Assembly (NCBI RefSeq): GCF_003885045.1
Contig: NZ_RHJS01000002.1
Coordinates: 2,170,001-2,234,000, forward strand
Length of the DNA stretch: 64,000 nucleotides
Source of the DNA: Schaedlerella arabinosiphila
GTDB lineage: Bacteria; Bacillota; Clostridia; Lachnospirales; Lachnospiraceae
Direction of reading: 5' to 3'
The notes beneath the pieces are model-generated. The model searched no databases, was not told the DNA's origin, and worked only from the letters and a program-made list of their open reading frames with translations. Made by a program: the position numbers and the translations under genes. Positions 1 to 8,905 of this stretch are shown here, one piece after another. Numbering within the stretch: position 1 is the first letter of the stretch; each line of letters starts with the position of its first letter.

Positions 1-70
1 GCTCCCAAATCCAGATGCACCAAAATAAAACAATACCAATGAGACCAGTGACGAGCACTTCCCATTTCAT
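1..70 (-). CDS. Partial membrane protein at the window edge
   Basis: An ATG at 70 opens 23 codons that run off the left edge. The peptide begins MKWEVLVTGLIGIVLFWCIW, a short polar start followed by a hydrophobic stretch, as in a first membrane segment. A GGGAG sequence lies 8 bases upstream. A good promoter (153-181) just past the ilvE terminator points at it, which is the main reason to believe a gene starts here. The product cannot be identified from so short a piece. Confidence 0.35.
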   Translation of the reverse strand, partial: MKWEVLVTGLIGIVLFWCIWIWE

Positions 71-152
71 TCAACATACTCCCTTAGCTGTGCCGCGCTC
101 ACCCGCGCGTCCTCTTTCTGCATACGATGGTATTCAAAATTTCCCTTGCTCT

Positions 153-181
153 ATCATAGCATTCTGCCAAATCATTGTAAA
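153..181 (-). promoter_or_regulatory. Sigma-A type promoter for the left-edge gene
   Basis: On the minus strand TTTACA (176-181) and TATGAT (153-158) are separated by 17 bases, each one mismatch from the sigma-A consensus. It lies directly downstream of the ilvE terminator and faces the partial gene at 1-70. Confidence 0.5.
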
Positions 182-190
182 CAGGTTTAT

Positions 191-222
191 AAAAAAGATG
201 CCAACTTTTCGAAGCCGGCATC
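191..222 (-). terminator. Rho-independent terminator of the ilvBNE operon
   Basis: An 11-bp stem (197-207 with 212-222, two G-U pairs when read on the minus strand) with a 4-base loop is followed by six T. It lies 21 bases past the ilvE stop and closes the operon. Confidence 0.85.
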
Positions 223-243
223 CCATAATTTTCCATTATTTGG

Positions 244-1275
244 TTACATTGATTCGATAACATGTATCCAGCCCTTCGGAGCTTCGATCTGTCCCATCTG
301 AATACCGGTCAGCGTCTCGTACAGCTTCCGGGTCGTTTCGCCCATCTGCTCCATACCGCTGGGGAAGCAGATCTCCTGCCCGTGATCCACGATCTTTCCC
401 ACCGGGGAGATCACCGCCGCGGTTCCGCAGAGCCCGCATTCCGCAAAATCTTTCAATTCATCCAGGTACACGTCCCTCTCTTCCACTTCCAGCCCCAGGT
501 AATGCTCTGCTACATACATCAGAGAACGCCTGGTGATGGACGGAAGGATCGTCTCGGAATGGGGCGTCACCACTTTCCCCTCCTTTGTCACAAAAAGGAA
601 ATTGGCCCCGCCGGTCTCCTCCACCTTGGTCCTTGTGGCCGAATCCGGGTACAGGTTCTCGTCAAACCCGTTGGCATGGGCGGACACGATGGCATGAAGG
701 CTCATGGCATAATTCAGTCCCGCCTTGATGTGTCCGGTTCCCCGGGGCGCGGCCCGGTCAAAATCCGACACGCAGATGGTCAGCGGTTTTACCCCACCCT
801 TAAAATACGGGCCTACCGGGGTCGTAAAGATACGGAACTGATACTCGTCCGCAGGCTTTACGCCGATAACCGGGTTGATGCCGAACATATAGGGACGGAT
901 ATATAAGCTGGCCCCGGAACCATAGGGCGGCACATACCCTGCATTTGCCCGGACAGTCTGGGTCACCGCGTCCACAAACCGGCCCGCGTCAAATTGGGGC
1001 ATCTCCATCCTGGCCGCGGAATCCATCATACGCTGGCCGTTCAGATCCGGCCGGAAGGTCACGATCCGCCCGTCCTCAGTGGTATAGGCTTTCAGACCTT
1101 CAAAGATGGTCTGGGCGTACTGCAGAACGCCCGCGCATTCGTTCATGGTGATGTCCGCGTCCTCAATGAGAGCTCCCTCGTCCCATGCACCGTCTTTATA
1201 ATTGGAAACATACCGCTTATCCGTTTTTATATAGGCAAAGCCCAGATTTTCCCAGTCAATATTCTTTTTCTCCAT
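244..1275 (-). CDS. ilvE: Branched-chain amino acid aminotransferase
   Basis: Transfers the amino group between glutamate and the branched-chain 2-oxo acids, the last step of leucine, isoleucine and valine synthesis. The 343-residue protein is a class IV fold PLP enzyme of the longer BCAT type. The segment GTGHIKAGLNYA contains the expected PLP-binding lysine (Lys184), and FRPDLNGQRM and the C-terminal ETTRKLYETLTGIQ are typical of the family. I place the start at 1275 (MEKKNIDWENLGF) because GGAGG sits just upstream; an in-frame start at 1377 adds 34 residues unlike the family and lacks a binding site. Third gene of ilvB-ilvN-ilvE, 157 bases after ilvN. The gap has only a weak 5-bp hairpin at 1414-1426, so read-through is likely. 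Confidence 0.95.
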   Translation of the reverse strand: MEKKNIDWENLGFAYIKTDKRYVSNYKDGAWDEGALIEDADITMNECAGVLQYAQTIFEGLKAYTTEDGRIVTFRPDLNGQRMMDSAARMEMPQFDAGRFVDAVTQTVRANAGYVPPYGSGASLYIRPYMFGINPVIGVKPADEYQFRIFTTPVGPYFKGGVKPLTICVSDFDRAAPRGTGHIKAGLNYAMSLHAIVSAHANGFDENLYPDSATRTKVEETGGANFLFVTKEGKVVTPHSETILPSITRRSLMYVAEHYLGLEVEERDVYLDELKDFAECGLCGTAAVISPVGKIVDHGQEICFPSGMEQMGETTRKLYETLTGIQMGQIEAPKGWIHVIESM

Positions 1276-1432
1276 CCGTATCTCCTCCATTCCACTGTGG
1301 TCATGCTGATTAACAGTATTTATTATAATACCATCCCGGATAAAATTCAAGAGTGCGCTCTGTTTTTTTTGATTCATTGATACTGCTCACAGCCATATAA
1401 AAAGAGTCATTTCCGGCTCAAAGCCGTCATTT

Positions 1433-1942
1433 TTACCGCTCCATCATACTGATGGATTCGATTCCTACGCTTCCCCCTCTGACCACTTCAATATTTTTAA
1501 ACTCCTCTTTGAGAAGCTTCACCACCGCGTCATTCTTGGTGGCCGTCTGCACAAATTCCAGCAGCAGGCTGTCTTTCCCGTAATCGATCACCCTTGCCTT
1601 GAATGTATCCGCGATCTGGAACAGCTCCGCCTTGTCGTCCCTGGTGCACTTTTTCACTTTGACATAGAGGATCTCCTTCATCCGCACGAAAACATCTGTA
1701 AAATCAATGACCTTGATGACTTCCACCATCCGGTTAAGCTGCTTTTTGATCTGCTCAAAGGTCTCGTCATCGCTGACCGTGGCAATGGTCATCCTGGACA
1801 CCGTGGGATCTTCCGTGGTTCCTACCGTCAGGCTGTCCAGGTTATAGGATTTTCCGGAAAACAGCCCGGAGATCTTAGACAGAACACCTACCTGATTTTC
1901 CACGTACAACGAAATCCATCTCTTTTTGATACTATTATCCAT
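1433..1942 (-). CDS. ilvN: Acetolactate synthase small (regulatory) subunit
   Basis: Regulatory partner of the IlvB catalytic subunit; it binds valine and stimulates and feedback-controls acetohydroxyacid synthase in the cytoplasm. The 169-residue protein has an N-terminal ACT domain (about residues 6-80, WISLYVENQVGVLSKISGLF followed by NLDSLTVG) and the C-terminal ALS_ss_C domain (about 90-165) ending in GIESISMME. Length fits the IlvH/IlvN family. The start at 1942 has GAGGA a few bases upstream; the ATG at 1963 has none. It follows ilvB by 93 bases, as expected for a co-transcribed pair. Confidence 0.95.
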   Translation of the reverse strand: MDNSIKKRWISLYVENQVGVLSKISGLFSGKSYNLDSLTVGTTEDPTVSRMTIATVSDDETFEQIKKQLNRMVEVIKVIDFTDVFVRMKEILYVKVKKCTRDDKAELFQIADTFKARVIDYGKDSLLLEFVQTATKNDAVVKLLKEEFKNIEVVRGGSVGIESISMMER

Positions 1943-2035
1943 ATCTGTCCTCGCTCCTCTCATCTAAAACGGACGCGCCGCCCGACAGCCTTACGGCCGC
2001 CGGCTTTGCCCGTGTCCCTCCTGAGCCTGCCCGAT

Positions 2036-3754
2036 CTAGCAGTCCAGGATCATCTCCTCCAAGGTTCCTCCCGGCTGGATCATGGGATATACCATCTCCT
2101 CCGGATCTATGATAAATTCGATCAGGGTGGGAACGTTCGTATTCTTCTTCGCCTCTTCAAACGCCGCCGGCACCTCTTCCCTGGACGTCACCCGGATGCC
2201 CTTCGCCCCGTAGCTTTCCGCCAGCTTCACGAAGTCCGGCGTATAGACCGGCTTTTCCTCGCCGCCGGTCCTGCGGGTGAGCGCGCCGGCGCGCAGATCC
2301 GTCATGCCGTAGCGCTTTCCGTAAAACAGTTTCTGCCACTGCCGCACCATTCCCAGGTAGGTGTTGTTAAACACGCACACAATGACCGGCAGCTCCTCCA
2401 GCACCGCGGTGGCAAATTCCTGGATGTTCATCTGCATCCCGCCGTCGCCGGAGATCGCGATGACCGGCGTATCCGGGTTGCCCAGCTTCGCCCCGATGGC
2501 TCCCGGGAAGCCGTAGCCCATGGTTCCCAGGCCGCCGGACATGATCAGCTTCTTATGCTCCGTGATCTCCGTATACTGGGCGGCAAACATCTGGTGCTGC
2601 CCCACGTCCGTCACCACGATGGCTTCCTCAAACTGACGGTTGATTTCTTCCAGGATATCCGTGGGCCCCAGGCTCTTATGGGGACGCATGGCCAGCGGGT
2701 GCTCCTGCTTCCAGGCTTCGATCTCCTTAAGCCACTTTTTGGTATTGCAGGCTTCCACGTACTCTTTCATCTTCATGACCGCCTCTTTCGCATCCGCCAC
2801 GATGGGGATGTCCACGGAAATATTTCTGGAAATGGAGGCGGTATCAATGTCAATATGAACGATTTTTGCATTGGGCGCAAAGGCGTGGAGCTTTCCCGTG
2901 ATCCGGTCGTTGAACCTGGTTCCGATGGAAAACAGCAGGTCGCACTCGCTGACCGCCATATTGGCCGCGTAGGCGCCGTGCATCCCCAGATTGCCGATAA
3001 ACATGGGATGGTTCGTAGGGATCGCCCCCCGGCCCATAACCGTAGTGATCACCGGAACGCCGGTCTTTTCTACTACCTCCGTGAACACCTGGTTGGCATC
3101 CGCAATGTTCACGCCGCCCCCCGCCAGAAACAGGGGCCGCTTCGCCTTATGCAGCATCTTCAGGGCACGCTTGAGCTGTCCGATGTGGACGCTGGTGTTG
3201 GGCTTATAGCCGCGGATATTCACGTCCTTTGGATAGTCCGCGCTTCCCAGCTCCGCCATCACGTCCTTGGGCAGGTCGATCAGCACCGGCCCCGGACGGC
3301 CTGTCCGCGCAATATAAAATGCTTCCTTGATGATTCTGCCCAGATCCGCCCGGCTGCGGACCGTCACGCCGTACTTCGTGATGCTTCTTGTGATCCCCAC
3401 AATATCCACTTCCTGAAAGGCGTCGTTTCCGATCAGATGCCGGGCCACCTGCCCGGTAAAGCATACCAGGGGCACGCTGTCATAATTTGCCGTTGCCAGC
3501 CCTGTCACCAGGTTGGTTGCTCCCGGCCCGCTGGTGACCAGACAGACTCCCGTCCTTCCCGTAGTCCTCGCATAAGCGTCCGCTTCGTGCACCAGCGCCT
3601 GCTCATGCCGGGGCAGGATCACCCGGATATCGCTCTGCCTGTATAGTTCGTCGCTGATGTCGATCGTACAGGCTCCCGGATAGCCGAACAGAGTATCCAC
3701 GCCTTCTTCTTTTAAAGCTTTCACCAATAACTTGTTTCCAGAAATCTGTCTCAT
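2036..3754 (-). CDS. ilvB: Acetolactate synthase large (catalytic) subunit
   Basis: Thiamine-diphosphate enzyme that condenses two pyruvates to acetolactate, or pyruvate with 2-oxobutyrate to acetohydroxybutyrate. The 572-residue protein shows all three TPP-enzyme domains: the pyrimidine-binding domain with the catalytic glutamate in PRHEQALVHEADAYAR (Glu51), the central domain with LFLAGGGVNIA, and the cofactor-binding domain with GDGG...NN (GDGGMQMNIQEF to VFNNTYLGM). The start at 3754 has AAGGAGGA seven bases upstream; a GTG one codon earlier is too close. First gene of the ilv operon. I see no convincing promoter between it and the rpsO terminator 48 bases upstream, so part of its transcription may come through that terminator. 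Confidence 0.96.
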   Translation of the reverse strand: MRQISGNKLLVKALKEEGVDTLFGYPGACTIDISDELYRQSDIRVILPRHEQALVHEADAYARTTGRTGVCLVTSGPGATNLVTGLATANYDSVPLVCFTGQVARHLIGNDAFQEVDIVGITRSITKYGVTVRSRADLGRIIKEAFYIARTGRPGPVLIDLPKDVMAELGSADYPKDVNIRGYKPNTSVHIGQLKRALKMLHKAKRPLFLAGGGVNIADANQVFTEVVEKTGVPVITTVMGRGAIPTNHPMFIGNLGMHGAYAANMAVSECDLLFSIGTRFNDRITGKLHAFAPNAKIVHIDIDTASISRNISVDIPIVADAKEAVMKMKEYVEACNTKKWLKEIEAWKQEHPLAMRPHKSLGPTDILEEINRQFEEAIVVTDVGQHQMFAAQYTEITEHKKLIMSGGLGTMGYGFPGAIGAKLGNPDTPVIAISGDGGMQMNIQEFATAVLEELPVIVCVFNNTYLGMVRQWQKLFYGKRYGMTDLRAGALTRRTGGEEKPVYTPDFVKLAESYGAKGIRVTSREEVPAAFEEAKKNTNVPTLIEFIIDPEEMVYPMIQPGGTLEEMILDC

Positions 3755-3801
3755 CACTTGTCCTCCTTCATAAAAACTGTATTCAGAAGTTTCCCATAGT
3801 A

Positions 3802-3833
3802 CAAAAACAGCCCTAAGCTGCGATGCTTAGGGC
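3802..3833 (-). terminator. Rho-independent terminator after rpsO, before ilvB
   Basis: A 9-bp perfect stem (GCCCTAAGC at 3810-3818 with its complement at 3825-3833, 6-base loop) is followed on the minus strand by TGTTTTT. It ends rpsO transcription and lies in the ilvB leader, so an attenuator role for the ilv operon is possible but unproven. Confidence 0.85.
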
Positions 3834-3909
3834 ATGTCTACCAGCTATACAATTGTACGGAACATTATTGTTGTCGTTCACGGCCTGGCCGCCGCGAACC
3901 GCAAGCGCA

Positions 3910-4176
3910 TTATTTTCTCAATCCGAGTCTCTCGATCAGAGAACGGTATCTCTCAATGTCGATCTTCTTCAGATATGCCAGCAGGCCCCTTCTCTGGCCT
4001 ACCATCTTCAGAAGCCCTCTTCTGGAATGATGATCCTTCGGATTCGCCTTGAAATGTTCTGTCAGCTCATTGATCCTTGCTGTCAGGATCGCTACCTGAA
4101 CCTCCGGTGATCCGGTGTCTCCTTCGCTTCTTCCGTATTCTTTGATGATTGCCTGTTTTTTCTCTCCTGAGATCAT
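3910..4176 (-). CDS. rpsO: 30S ribosomal protein S15
   Basis: Binds the central domain of 16S rRNA early in 30S assembly. The 88-residue protein has the normal S15 length and motifs: [42 protein letters not shown] and the C-terminal [19 protein letters not shown] lies nine bases before the ATG. It is the last member of the rimP-infB-truB-ribF neighbourhood, here separated from ribF by a Na/Pi symporter gene and supplied with its own promoter (4275-4304) and terminator (3802-3833). Confidence 0.98.
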   Translation of the reverse strand: MISGEKKQAIIKEYGRSEGDTGSPEVQVAILTARINELTEHFKANPKDHHSRRGLLKMVGQRRGLLAYLKKIDIERYRSLIERLGLRK

Positions 4177-4274
4177 GTTTGTCTTCCTCCTTGAAAATCT
4201 GATTCTGAACGCCAGGTATTAGGTAACGGTTGGAGTCCTCCGATTACTGAACACCGGCTGAATGATACCCGTAT

Positions 4275-4304
4275 ACTATAACATACAATCCCTCAGGCTG
4301 TAAA
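4275..4304 (-). promoter_or_regulatory. rpsO promoter
   Basis: On the minus strand TTTACA (4299-4304) and TATAGT (4275-4280) are 18 bases apart, each one base from consensus, about 100 bases before the rpsO start. The -35 region overlaps an inverted repeat (AATCCCT at 4287-4293 with AGGGATT at 4304-4310) that would be a terminator only for plus-strand transcripts. Confidence 0.6.
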
Positions 4305-4332
4305 GGGATTTTTTTATCCATTCCATCCATTC

Positions 4333-5985
4333 TCAGTCGTCTTCCTCTTCCAGCTCCTCCAGTTCATCCTGGTTTTCCGGGCGCAGGGCGAAGGCAATGT
4401 TGGTCGCATGATCCCCCACACGTTCCAGCCCGGAGATCACGTCGGAATACAGTACGCCGGCCTCGGGCGTACATTTTCCCTTGGTCAGGCGCTTCACATG
4501 GGCTTTTCTAAGCCGCTTCTCCTTCTCGTCCACAGCGTCCTCCAGACGGAGGATCTCCCGCATATGCTCCAGGCTCTGGCTGGAGAACATATTCAGCGCG
4601 TAATCCAACTGCCTGAGAACCATTTCGGTCATCTCCTGCATCTGCTTGAGCGCTTTGTCGCTGAAGGGGATCTGCTTTTCGGCCCGGCGCTTTGCAAAAT
4701 CCGCAAAATTTTCCGCATGGTCTCCGATCCGCTCGATGTCGTTGACCACATGGAACAGGCCGCCCACCATCTTGCCGTCTGCCATCGGAATATCCAGCCC
4801 GTTGATCTGCACAAGATACGCCGTAATCTCCTGGTTCAGGTAATCGATGTATTTTTCCTGCTCGTAGACCGCTTCGATCTTCTCCTGATCCGGGCTGCAC
4901 AGCGCCTCCATGCTTTTCTGCAGGTTCTCCTTTGCCAACTCTCCCATATACTGCATCTCATGGATCGCGTCGATCACGGCAGTGGCCGCGGAGATGGACT
5001 TGTTGATATACTTCGGCCTGTGGGCCTCCTCCTGGACCGCATCCTCACCCGGGATGAGCACATATGTAAATTTCACGATCCAGCCCATAAACGGGAACAG
5101 CAGACCCACTTCAAACACCTTGATCAGCGTATTGGCGTTGGCCACCGCCCGCCCCACGTCATTTCCGGAAATCCGCATAAAGAGACTGCAGATCGGTCCC
5201 AGAGCCACCATCAGCATGACGAACACGATGAGGGAACCGATGATGTTGAACAGCAGGTGAATCCACGCGGCGCGCTTCGCGTCCTTATTTCCGTTCAGGC
5301 TGACCAGCAGCGCGGAAATACAGCAGCCCATATTGCACCCCAGGATCAGGAAAAAGCAGATCTCAAATGCCAGCAGCCCCTGTGCCGCCATCAGGATGAT
5401 GATTCCCACCGAGGCGGACGCGCTCTGCAGGACGGCCGTCACCACAAATCCCAGCAGGATCGCCACCAGCGGGTTCTGCATGGACTGCAGCAGATGCACG
5501 ATCTGTGGGGAATCCTGCAGACCGGTCATCTTTTCCCCCATGGTGCTCAGCCCCATAAACAAAATACCGAATCCCAGCAGCACGATCCCGATCTTTTTCA
5601 CATTCTGGTTCTCAAAAAACATATACATCACCGCGCCGATGATCACAAACAGCGGCGCGATCTCCGCCAGGTTAAACGCGATTAGCTGGCCGGTCACCGT
5701 GGTGCCAATATTGGCCCCCAGAATCGGCCCCGTAGCCTGGTGAAGCTGCATCAGCCCCGAATTGACAAAACTGACCACCATCACCGTAGTTGCATTGGAG
5801 GACTGTATGATCCCGGTAAAAACCAGTCCCACGATCATCCCGATAAACCGGTTCTGGGTAAAAAATTCCAGGATGGACCGCATCCTTGCTCCTGCCACCT
5901 GTTCCAGCCCGTCGCTCATCAGCTTCATACCGAACAGGAACATTCCGAGCCCGCCAAACAACGAAATGATATTTGTAACACTCAT
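4333..5985 (-). CDS. Na/Pi cotransporter family protein with PhoU-like C-terminus
   Basis: Predicted sodium-dependent phosphate symporter of the NptA/YjbB type. Residues 1 to about 310 form the duplicated Na_Pi_cotrans membrane domain, with the repeat signatures GIIQSSNATTVMVVSF and TAVLQSASASVGIIILMA (the QSS/QSAS reentrant motifs) and FGMKLMSDGLEQV near the start. Residues about 340-535 are helical and PhoU-like (two repeats, each with an E/D-RIGDHAENFA or ERVGDHATNIA motif). The end is very acidic. Start chosen from GGGGA seven bases upstream. It lies between ribF and rpsO, where many Firmicutes have nothing, so it looks like a later insertion into a conserved block. Phosphate specificity is inferred from family only. 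Confidence 0.9.
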   Translation of the reverse strand: MSVTNIISLFGGLGMFLFGMKLMSDGLEQVAGARMRSILEFFTQNRFIGMIVGLVFTGIIQSSNATTVMVVSFVNSGLMQLHQATGPILGANIGTTVTGQLIAFNLAEIAPLFVIIGAVMYMFFENQNVKKIGIVLLGFGILFMGLSTMGEKMTGLQDSPQIVHLLQSMQNPLVAILLGFVVTAVLQSASASVGIIILMAAQGLLAFEICFFLILGCNMGCCISALLVSLNGNKDAKRAAWIHLLFNIIGSLIVFVMLMVALGPICSLFMRISGNDVGRAVANANTLIKVFEVGLLFPFMGWIVKFTYVLIPGEDAVQEEAHRPKYINKSISAATAVIDAIHEMQYMGELAKENLQKSMEALCSPDQEKIEAVYEQEKYIDYLNQEITAYLVQINGLDIPMADGKMVGGLFHVVNDIERIGDHAENFADFAKRRAEKQIPFSDKALKQMQEMTEMVLRQLDYALNMFSSQSLEHMREILRLEDAVDEKEKRLRKAHVKRLTKGKCTPEAGVLYSDVISGLERVGDHATNIAFALRPENQDELEELEEEDD

Positions 5986-6052
5986 TTGTATTTCCCCAAC
6001 ACTTTCTCTGTGTAAACATCTGCTTCCGTAAAAAATATTCTTTGCTTCCTTT

Positions 6053-6955
6053 TTATGCCAGCCCGGTCCTGGAAAAGTATTCCCGGCAGTAGCGGATGTT
6101 CGCGTCCACCCGTTCCTTTAATTCCTCCACGGAGGCAAACTTCTGCTCCGGGCGCACAAAGGTATAAAATTCCACCGTGACCTCTTCCCCGTATACGTCT
6201 CCATCAAAGTCAAACGCATAGGCTTCTATCAGAACCTTCGGCTCCTCCGCCACGGTGGGCTTCACCCCGACATTCCCGATGCCCGGGTACCATGCCTGTC
6301 CCACCTGAATCCGGCAGGCGTAGACGCCGAATCGGGGCAGGACCTTCTCCGGCGGGGGCGCCACATTCATGGTCGGAAAGCCCAGCGTCCGGCCCAGCCG
6401 CTTTCCATGCTCCACCCTGCCGGAGACTTGGTAGGTGTAGCCCAGAAGGGCGTTCGCAAGCTCTGCGTCGCCTTCCCTCAATGCCTCCCGCACATAGGTG
6501 CTGCTGATGACCCGGTCTTTGTACCGTTCCTTCTCCACCACGTCCAGACGATACCCGCAGGTTCCCGCGTATCTGGCAAGCATATCCACGTCCCCGCGTT
6601 TCCCGTGGCCGAACCGAAAATCCGTCCCCACCACCACATAGGCGGCCCGAAACCGCTTAGAAAGGATCTTCTTGATAAAGTCTTCTGCCTCCATCTCCCG
6701 CAGCTCCTTCGTAAAGGGGCAGGCGATCATGGTATCCACCCGGGATTCCAGACGTTCTCTTTTTTCCCGGGCCGTCAGAAGGGTCGCCTTGCCCATATCA
6801 AACGCGCAGACAACGCTTTTTACATCCTCTGACGCATATTCCCTGACTTTGCCGATCAGCTTCTGGTGCCCTCTGTGAAGGCCTTCGAACTTTCCTAACG
6901 TCACCGCCGTGGGCTTTTCGCTCTGATAAGAATGAATCTCCGTTATATACTGCAT
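6053..6955 (-). CDS. ribF: Bifunctional riboflavin kinase / FAD synthetase
   Basis: Makes FMN from riboflavin and then FAD, using ATP. The 300-residue protein has the N-terminal nucleotidyltransferase domain (TLGKFEGLHRGHQKLIGKV near residue 20, a GxFDGxHxGH-type motif with K in place of the usual F/N region, and VVVGTDFRFGHGKRGD) and the C-terminal flavokinase domain (HGKRLGRTLGFPTMNV, then GIGNVGVKPT). Start is 6955, where GGAGG lies six bases upstream and the truB stop precedes it by one base. Longer in-frame readings upstream overlap truB and are not real. End of the rimP operon block. Confidence 0.95.
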   Translation of the reverse strand: MQYITEIHSYQSEKPTAVTLGKFEGLHRGHQKLIGKVREYASEDVKSVVCAFDMGKATLLTAREKRERLESRVDTMIACPFTKELREMEAEDFIKKILSKRFRAAYVVVGTDFRFGHGKRGDVDMLARYAGTCGYRLDVVEKERYKDRVISSTYVREALREGDAELANALLGYTYQVSGRVEHGKRLGRTLGFPTMNVAPPPEKVLPRFGVYACRIQVGQAWYPGIGNVGVKPTVAEEPKVLIEAYAFDFDGDVYGEEVTVEFYTFVRPEQKFASVEELKERVDANIRYCREYFSRTGLA

Positions 6956-6956
6956 G

Positions 6957-7943
6957 TCAATCCTCCGCTGCCTCCCTGTCCAGAAACATCTTCTCAACAC
7001 GGAACTCCTGCCGTCCTCCGTGATACCGGTAGATCCCGATGAACCGCCCTTTGGCATCATAGACCCGAACCTGTTCTCCCTCCGAAAACCGGCTTTTCCC
7101 GTCGCCGGACTCCATCCGGGAAGCCTGATCTTCCTCCGGCTTTTGCTCCCCGGCCTTCTGGATCTCTTCCATCTGCCGCAGGGAAAAGGGGTTGCCGTTG
7201 TAAGCCAGGTTCCGGTAGGGTTCCAGAATCTCCACCGCTCTGAGGTGTTCAAACACCCAGTCCGCCGGACGCAATATTTTGTCCAGGTTTCCGGCGGCGC
7301 AGGCCGCTTCCACGTCCCCAAGCCGGACACTGTCTCTCAGTTCAAAACAGCCCGCCCGGATCCGCAGGAGGGATTCCATACATCCGCCGCATCCAAGCTT
7401 TCTGCCGATATCATGGCACAGTGTCCGGATATAGGTCCCTTTGGAACAGTGCACCTTCATCCGAACCCGGGGGAGGGAGATCTCCTGTATGGAAATCTCG
7501 TGAATCCTCACCTTTCGTTTTTTTCTCTCCACCTCAATCCCCTGGCGGGCCAGCTCATAGAGCTTCTTCCCGTTCACCTTCAAGGCGGAATACATGGGCG
7601 GAAGCTGTTCATAGTCTCCCGCAAAGCCCGCGATGCAGCTTCTCACTTCTTCCTCTGTCAGCCCTTGTGTTTCTCTTTCCTCCAGAACCCGGCCGGTCAG
7701 ATCCTGGGTATCCGTCACCTTCCCAAGCAAAAGCACTGTCTCGTAGATTTTGCTCTGATCCGTCAGCATGCCGCACAGACTGGTCGCCTTTCCCAGGCAG
7801 ACAGGGAGCACCCCTTCCGCATCCGGGTCCAGGGTTCCGGTATGGCCGATGCGCTTCTGCCGGACAATCCCCCGAAGCTTTGCCACCACATCATGGGAAG
7901 TGTATCCTTTTTCTTTGTAAATATTCAAAATTCCGTTTCGCAT
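6957..7943 (-). CDS. truB: tRNA pseudouridine(55) synthase
   Basis: Converts U55 of tRNA T-loops to pseudouridine. The catalytic aspartate is Asp39 in GHTGTLDPDAEGVLPVCLGKAT, and KRKVRIHEISI and CSKGTYIRTLCHDIGRKLGCGG are the usual downstream motifs. At 328 residues it is at the long end for bacterial TruB; residues about 245-300 hold a polar stretch (EDQASRMESGDGKSRFSEG) before the last RVYDAKGRFIGIYRYH segment. The start overlaps the nrnA stop by one base (TGATG), which implies translational coupling. Confidence 0.95.
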   Translation of the reverse strand: MRNGILNIYKEKGYTSHDVVAKLRGIVRQKRIGHTGTLDPDAEGVLPVCLGKATSLCGMLTDQSKIYETVLLLGKVTDTQDLTGRVLEERETQGLTEEEVRSCIAGFAGDYEQLPPMYSALKVNGKKLYELARQGIEVERKKRKVRIHEISIQEISLPRVRMKVHCSKGTYIRTLCHDIGRKLGCGGCMESLLRIRAGCFELRDSVRLGDVEAACAAGNLDKILRPADWVFEHLRAVEILEPYRNLAYNGNPFSLRQMEEIQKAGEQKPEEDQASRMESGDGKSRFSEGEQVRVYDAKGRFIGIYRYHGGRQEFRVEKMFLDREAAED

Positions 7944-8905
7944 CAGCAGGCTCCGTCTAACTGCAGGGCAATCTGGTGGCTCACATTGTTGACCACGTCA
8001 TGAACCGTCCCCGCCATTGTAAATCCGGCCGCCCGTACATGGCCGCCTCCTCCGAAATATGTAGCGATCTTGCTGACATCCACCTTATCCCTGGAGCGGA
8101 GGCTGACTTTAAAAAGCTGGGTTTCCGTCTCATACAGAAACAGCGCCACCTCCATGTCCTTGGTCTGTTTCAGTTGGTTGACGATGCCGTCCATGTCCGA
8201 CGGGAGTGCCTTAAAAAATGCCATGTTCTTTTTGGTGATCCAGGTAACGATGCAGCGCTTGTCAAGGATCAGGATGCTCTCCAGCAATGCCAGCCCCAGA
8301 AGCTGGTTCTGTACATAGGTCTTTTCATAAAATGTCTTTTCGATGATCTCGCTGCCGTTGATCCCTTTGCGCAGCAGCTCCGCCGCCGCTTCCATGGTTT
8401 CCGGCCTGGTGCAGGAATACCGGAATACGCCGGTGTCATGTGCGATCCCCATATAGAGGGCCTCCGCGCAGGACCTGCTGATCTTTTCTTTGTCCAGCAG
8501 ATGATACACCAATTCTGACGTAGAGCTGGCGTCGGCCACGATCTCATTGTAATCCGCAAAAGACCGGTTGCTGGCATGATGGTCTATGCAGCAGGTCTGC
8601 AGGGCATCCGCAAACAGCGGGGCCGAAAAGCCGAGCCGTTCTTCATCTCCACAGTCCAGACAGATGAACAGGTCATATACCTGCCCCGGACGGATCTCAC
8701 TGCGGACGTCCTCTGTATTCCGGATGAAACGGTAGGACTGCGGAATGTATTCCAGATACACATCCGTTTCGATCTGCGGGTATTGTTCTCTCAGATACAG
8801 ATACAATCCCATGCAGGAGCCTACGCAGTCGCCGTCCGGGCGGATATGCCCGCCCAGGGCGACTGACTTCTTTCCATTTAAAAGCTCTGATAAACTTATA
8901 TTCAT
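7943..8905 (-). CDS. nrnA: DHH-family phosphoesterase, NrnA-type
   Basis: Predicted oligoribonuclease that degrades nanoRNAs and dephosphorylates pAp. The 320-residue protein has the DHH domain (GGHIRPDGDCVGSC near residue 18, ICLDCGDEERLG, and the namesake CCIDHHASN) and the DHHA1 domain ending in FGGGGHVRAAGFTM. Metal-ligand Asp and His residues are present. It overlaps rbfA by four bases (ATGA) and touches truB, the usual operon position between these two genes in Firmicutes. Confidence 0.9.
   Translation of the reverse strand: MNISLSELLNGKKSVALGGHIRPDGDCVGSCMGLYLYLREQYPQIETDVYLEYIPQSYRFIRNTEDVRSEIRPGQVYDLFICLDCGDEERLGFSAPLFADALQTCCIDHHASNRSFADYNEIVADASSTSELVYHLLDKEKISRSCAEALYMGIAHDTGVFRYSCTRPETMEAAAELLRKGINGSEIIEKTFYEKTYVQNQLLGLALLESILILDKRCIVTWITKKNMAFFKALPSDMDGIVNQLKQTKDMEVALFLYETETQLFKVSLRSRDKVDVSKIATYFGGGGHVRAAGFTMAGTVHDVVNNVSHQIALQLDGAC

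Noticed and set aside
15..260. 81-codon plus-strand frame at the left edge
   Set aside because: No binding site or family features; it overlaps the ilvE terminator and a minus-strand promoter.
2006..3646. 546-codon plus-strand frame opposite ilvB
   Set aside because: Composition is a shadow of the ilvB codons; no family features, and ilvB is certain.
3758..3909. T-box or leader-peptide attenuator before ilvB
   Set aside because: No T-box core or run of Leu/Ile/Val codons seen; the hairpin is explained as the rpsO terminator.
4287..4315. Hairpin with T-run on the plus strand upstream of rpsO
   Set aside because: No plus-strand gene leads into it, and on the minus strand it lacks a T-tract; it overlaps the rpsO -35 instead.
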